Below are positions 63,321 through 64,000 of a stretch of DNA of 64,000 bases, in pieces; position 1 is the stretch's first letter; each line of letters opens with the position of its first letter. This DNA comes from Pseudochelatococcus contaminans (lineage in GTDB: Bacteria; Pseudomonadota; Alphaproteobacteria; Rhizobiales; Beijerinckiaceae): contig NZ_JACICC010000001.1 of the NCBI RefSeq assembly GCF_014195635.1, forward strand, positions 186,001 to 250,000, read 5' to 3'. The position numbers were made by a program, and so were the translations under genes. The notes beneath the pieces are model-generated. The model was given only the letters and a program-made list of their open reading frames with translations. It made no database searches and was not told the origin of the DNA.

Positions 63321-64000
63321 ATGCCACCGCGCCTCAAGCTCACAATCGTTGAACCCTCAGATTTTGAGGGAGAGCGGACGCGAATCGTGGAATCAGGCCC
63401 GTTCTGGATCGGCCGCGAAGCCGACAACGACTGGGTGATCGTGGACGACAAGCGCACGATCTCACGCCATCATCTGATGATCGATCTCAAATCCGGCGTT
63501 TTCGTGCTCACGGATACGTCGTCGAACGGTGTTTTTCTGAATGATGCAGAACGTCCGGTGGGGCGTGGTCACTCGGCGATCGTGAGCGACGGCGACGTGT
63601 TGAACGTGTCCCGTTTCAGCATTGCACTCTCGGTGCTGGAACGCGAGGATTCCGCGCGTGACCCGTTCCGCGCTATGCTGCCGCATGCTGCCGCAGAGGT
63701 GAATTCCGGGAACGGTTCCGTTCCGGTTCCAGATGTCGAGGCGGATGCCTGGGGGAAAGTGCCTCGGCCATTGCGGGAGTACGACACCGTTCAGGGGGGC
63801 AAGCCGTTGTCCGGGTTTTCGCCGGATGACGGCATGCTGCCCCCGTCGCCGCTTGCCTCCGGCCGCCGCGAGTGGGGGGGCGGACAGGCATCACCCATGC
63901 TTCTCTCCGGCATGCCGCTGCCCGGCGGCCTGACCCAGACCTCGGATCAACTCAGGCAAGAGTTGTGGAGCCGTCAGTCCGAATCCGAACACCTGTCGCC
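63321..64000 (+). CDS. FHA-domain T6SS regulator (TagH/Fha-like), cut by window end
   Basis: 226 codons are visible from ATG 63321 (18 bases after the previous stop, CTGAGAG upstream), with no stop before the edge. The forkhead-associated domain (about 8-105) has the phospho-Thr-binding residues in FWIGREADNDWVI, ISRHHLMID and DTSSNGVFLND. A Pro/Gly/Ser-rich, low-complexity tail follows. In known T6SSs, Fha binds the product of the Thr kinase PpkA and licenses assembly; the kinase gene at 52937-54466 is a candidate partner. The missing C-terminal part may hold a TagH domain. Confidence 0.9.
   Translation, partial: MPPRLKLTIVEPSDFEGERTRIVESGPFWIGREADNDWVIVDDKRTISRHHLMIDLKSGVFVLTDTSSNGVFLNDAERPVGRGHSAIVSDGDVLNVSRFSIALSVLEREDSARDPFRAMLPHAAAEVNSGNGSVPVPDVEADAWGKVPRPLREYDTVQGGKPLSGFSPDDGMLPPSPLASGRREWGGGQASPMLLSGMPLPGGLTQTSDQLRQELWSRQSESEHLS

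Overview
The window is GC-rich bacterial chromosome, except for a few very AT-rich spacers. It most likely comes from an alphaproteobacterium of the order Hyphomicrobiales (Rhizobiales). Supporting signs are the orders ppk-ppx-rnd-aspS, tig-clpP-clpX-lon-hupB and glnB-glnA next to a fused nnrE/nnrD gene, an Omp2-type (Porin_2) porin, a DnaA-like Hda, a malic enzyme fused to a phosphotransacetylase-like domain, and a dispersed repeat resembling those of rhizobial genomes. I cannot name a genus or species from sequence alone.

Layout. 1-10.4 kb: the 5' end of rsmI (leftward, cut by the window edge), a penicillin-binding-protein-activator-like lipoprotein, purMN (leftward), a CDP-alcohol phosphatidyltransferase, an AI-2E-family permease coupled to hda, then ppk and ppx. 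10.4-16.2 kb: rnd (leftward), aspS, and a glycosyltransferase / acyltransferase / hexapeptide acetyltransferase trio that looks like surface-glycan decoration. 16.3-27.1 kb: maeB, a 645-residue exported protein of unknown function, a small hypothetical protein, pyrC, pyruvate carboxylase and a double cold-shock-domain protein. 27.1-37 kb: a long AT-rich leader and a major porin, a Wzz/BY-kinase fusion with a broken P-loop, heme A synthase, a small HTH regulator, metY (leftward) and a ClC-family transporter. 37-43.7 kb: rplM-rpsI, glnB-glnA (leftward), nnrD and a copper-less multicopper-oxidase-like protein (leftward). 43.9-51.6 kb: tRNA-Leu(UAG), the protein quality-control block tig-clpP-clpX-lon, hupB and tRNA-Val(UAC).

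52.1-64 kb: a type VI secretion system (T6SS) segment that runs off the right edge. It has a degenerate ParA/MinD-like protein, a soluble Ser/Thr kinase, TssJ, ClpV (TssH), a PAAR tip protein, a methyltransferase coupled to PAAR, Hcp, VgrG, an uncharacterised protein and an FHA protein (5' part only). The core sheath, baseplate and membrane genes (tssA-C, E-G, K-M) are not in the window. This is the accessory region: it follows directly after a tRNA gene and has very AT-rich spacers. A kinase plus an FHA protein suggests phosphorylation-controlled assembly, and the PAAR-methyltransferase pair is the least explained part.

Most gene calls rest on recognised family motifs read by eye. Start codons were chosen from ribosome-binding sites and family N-termini. 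No database search was possible, so promoter calls and some family names for accessory proteins are tentative.
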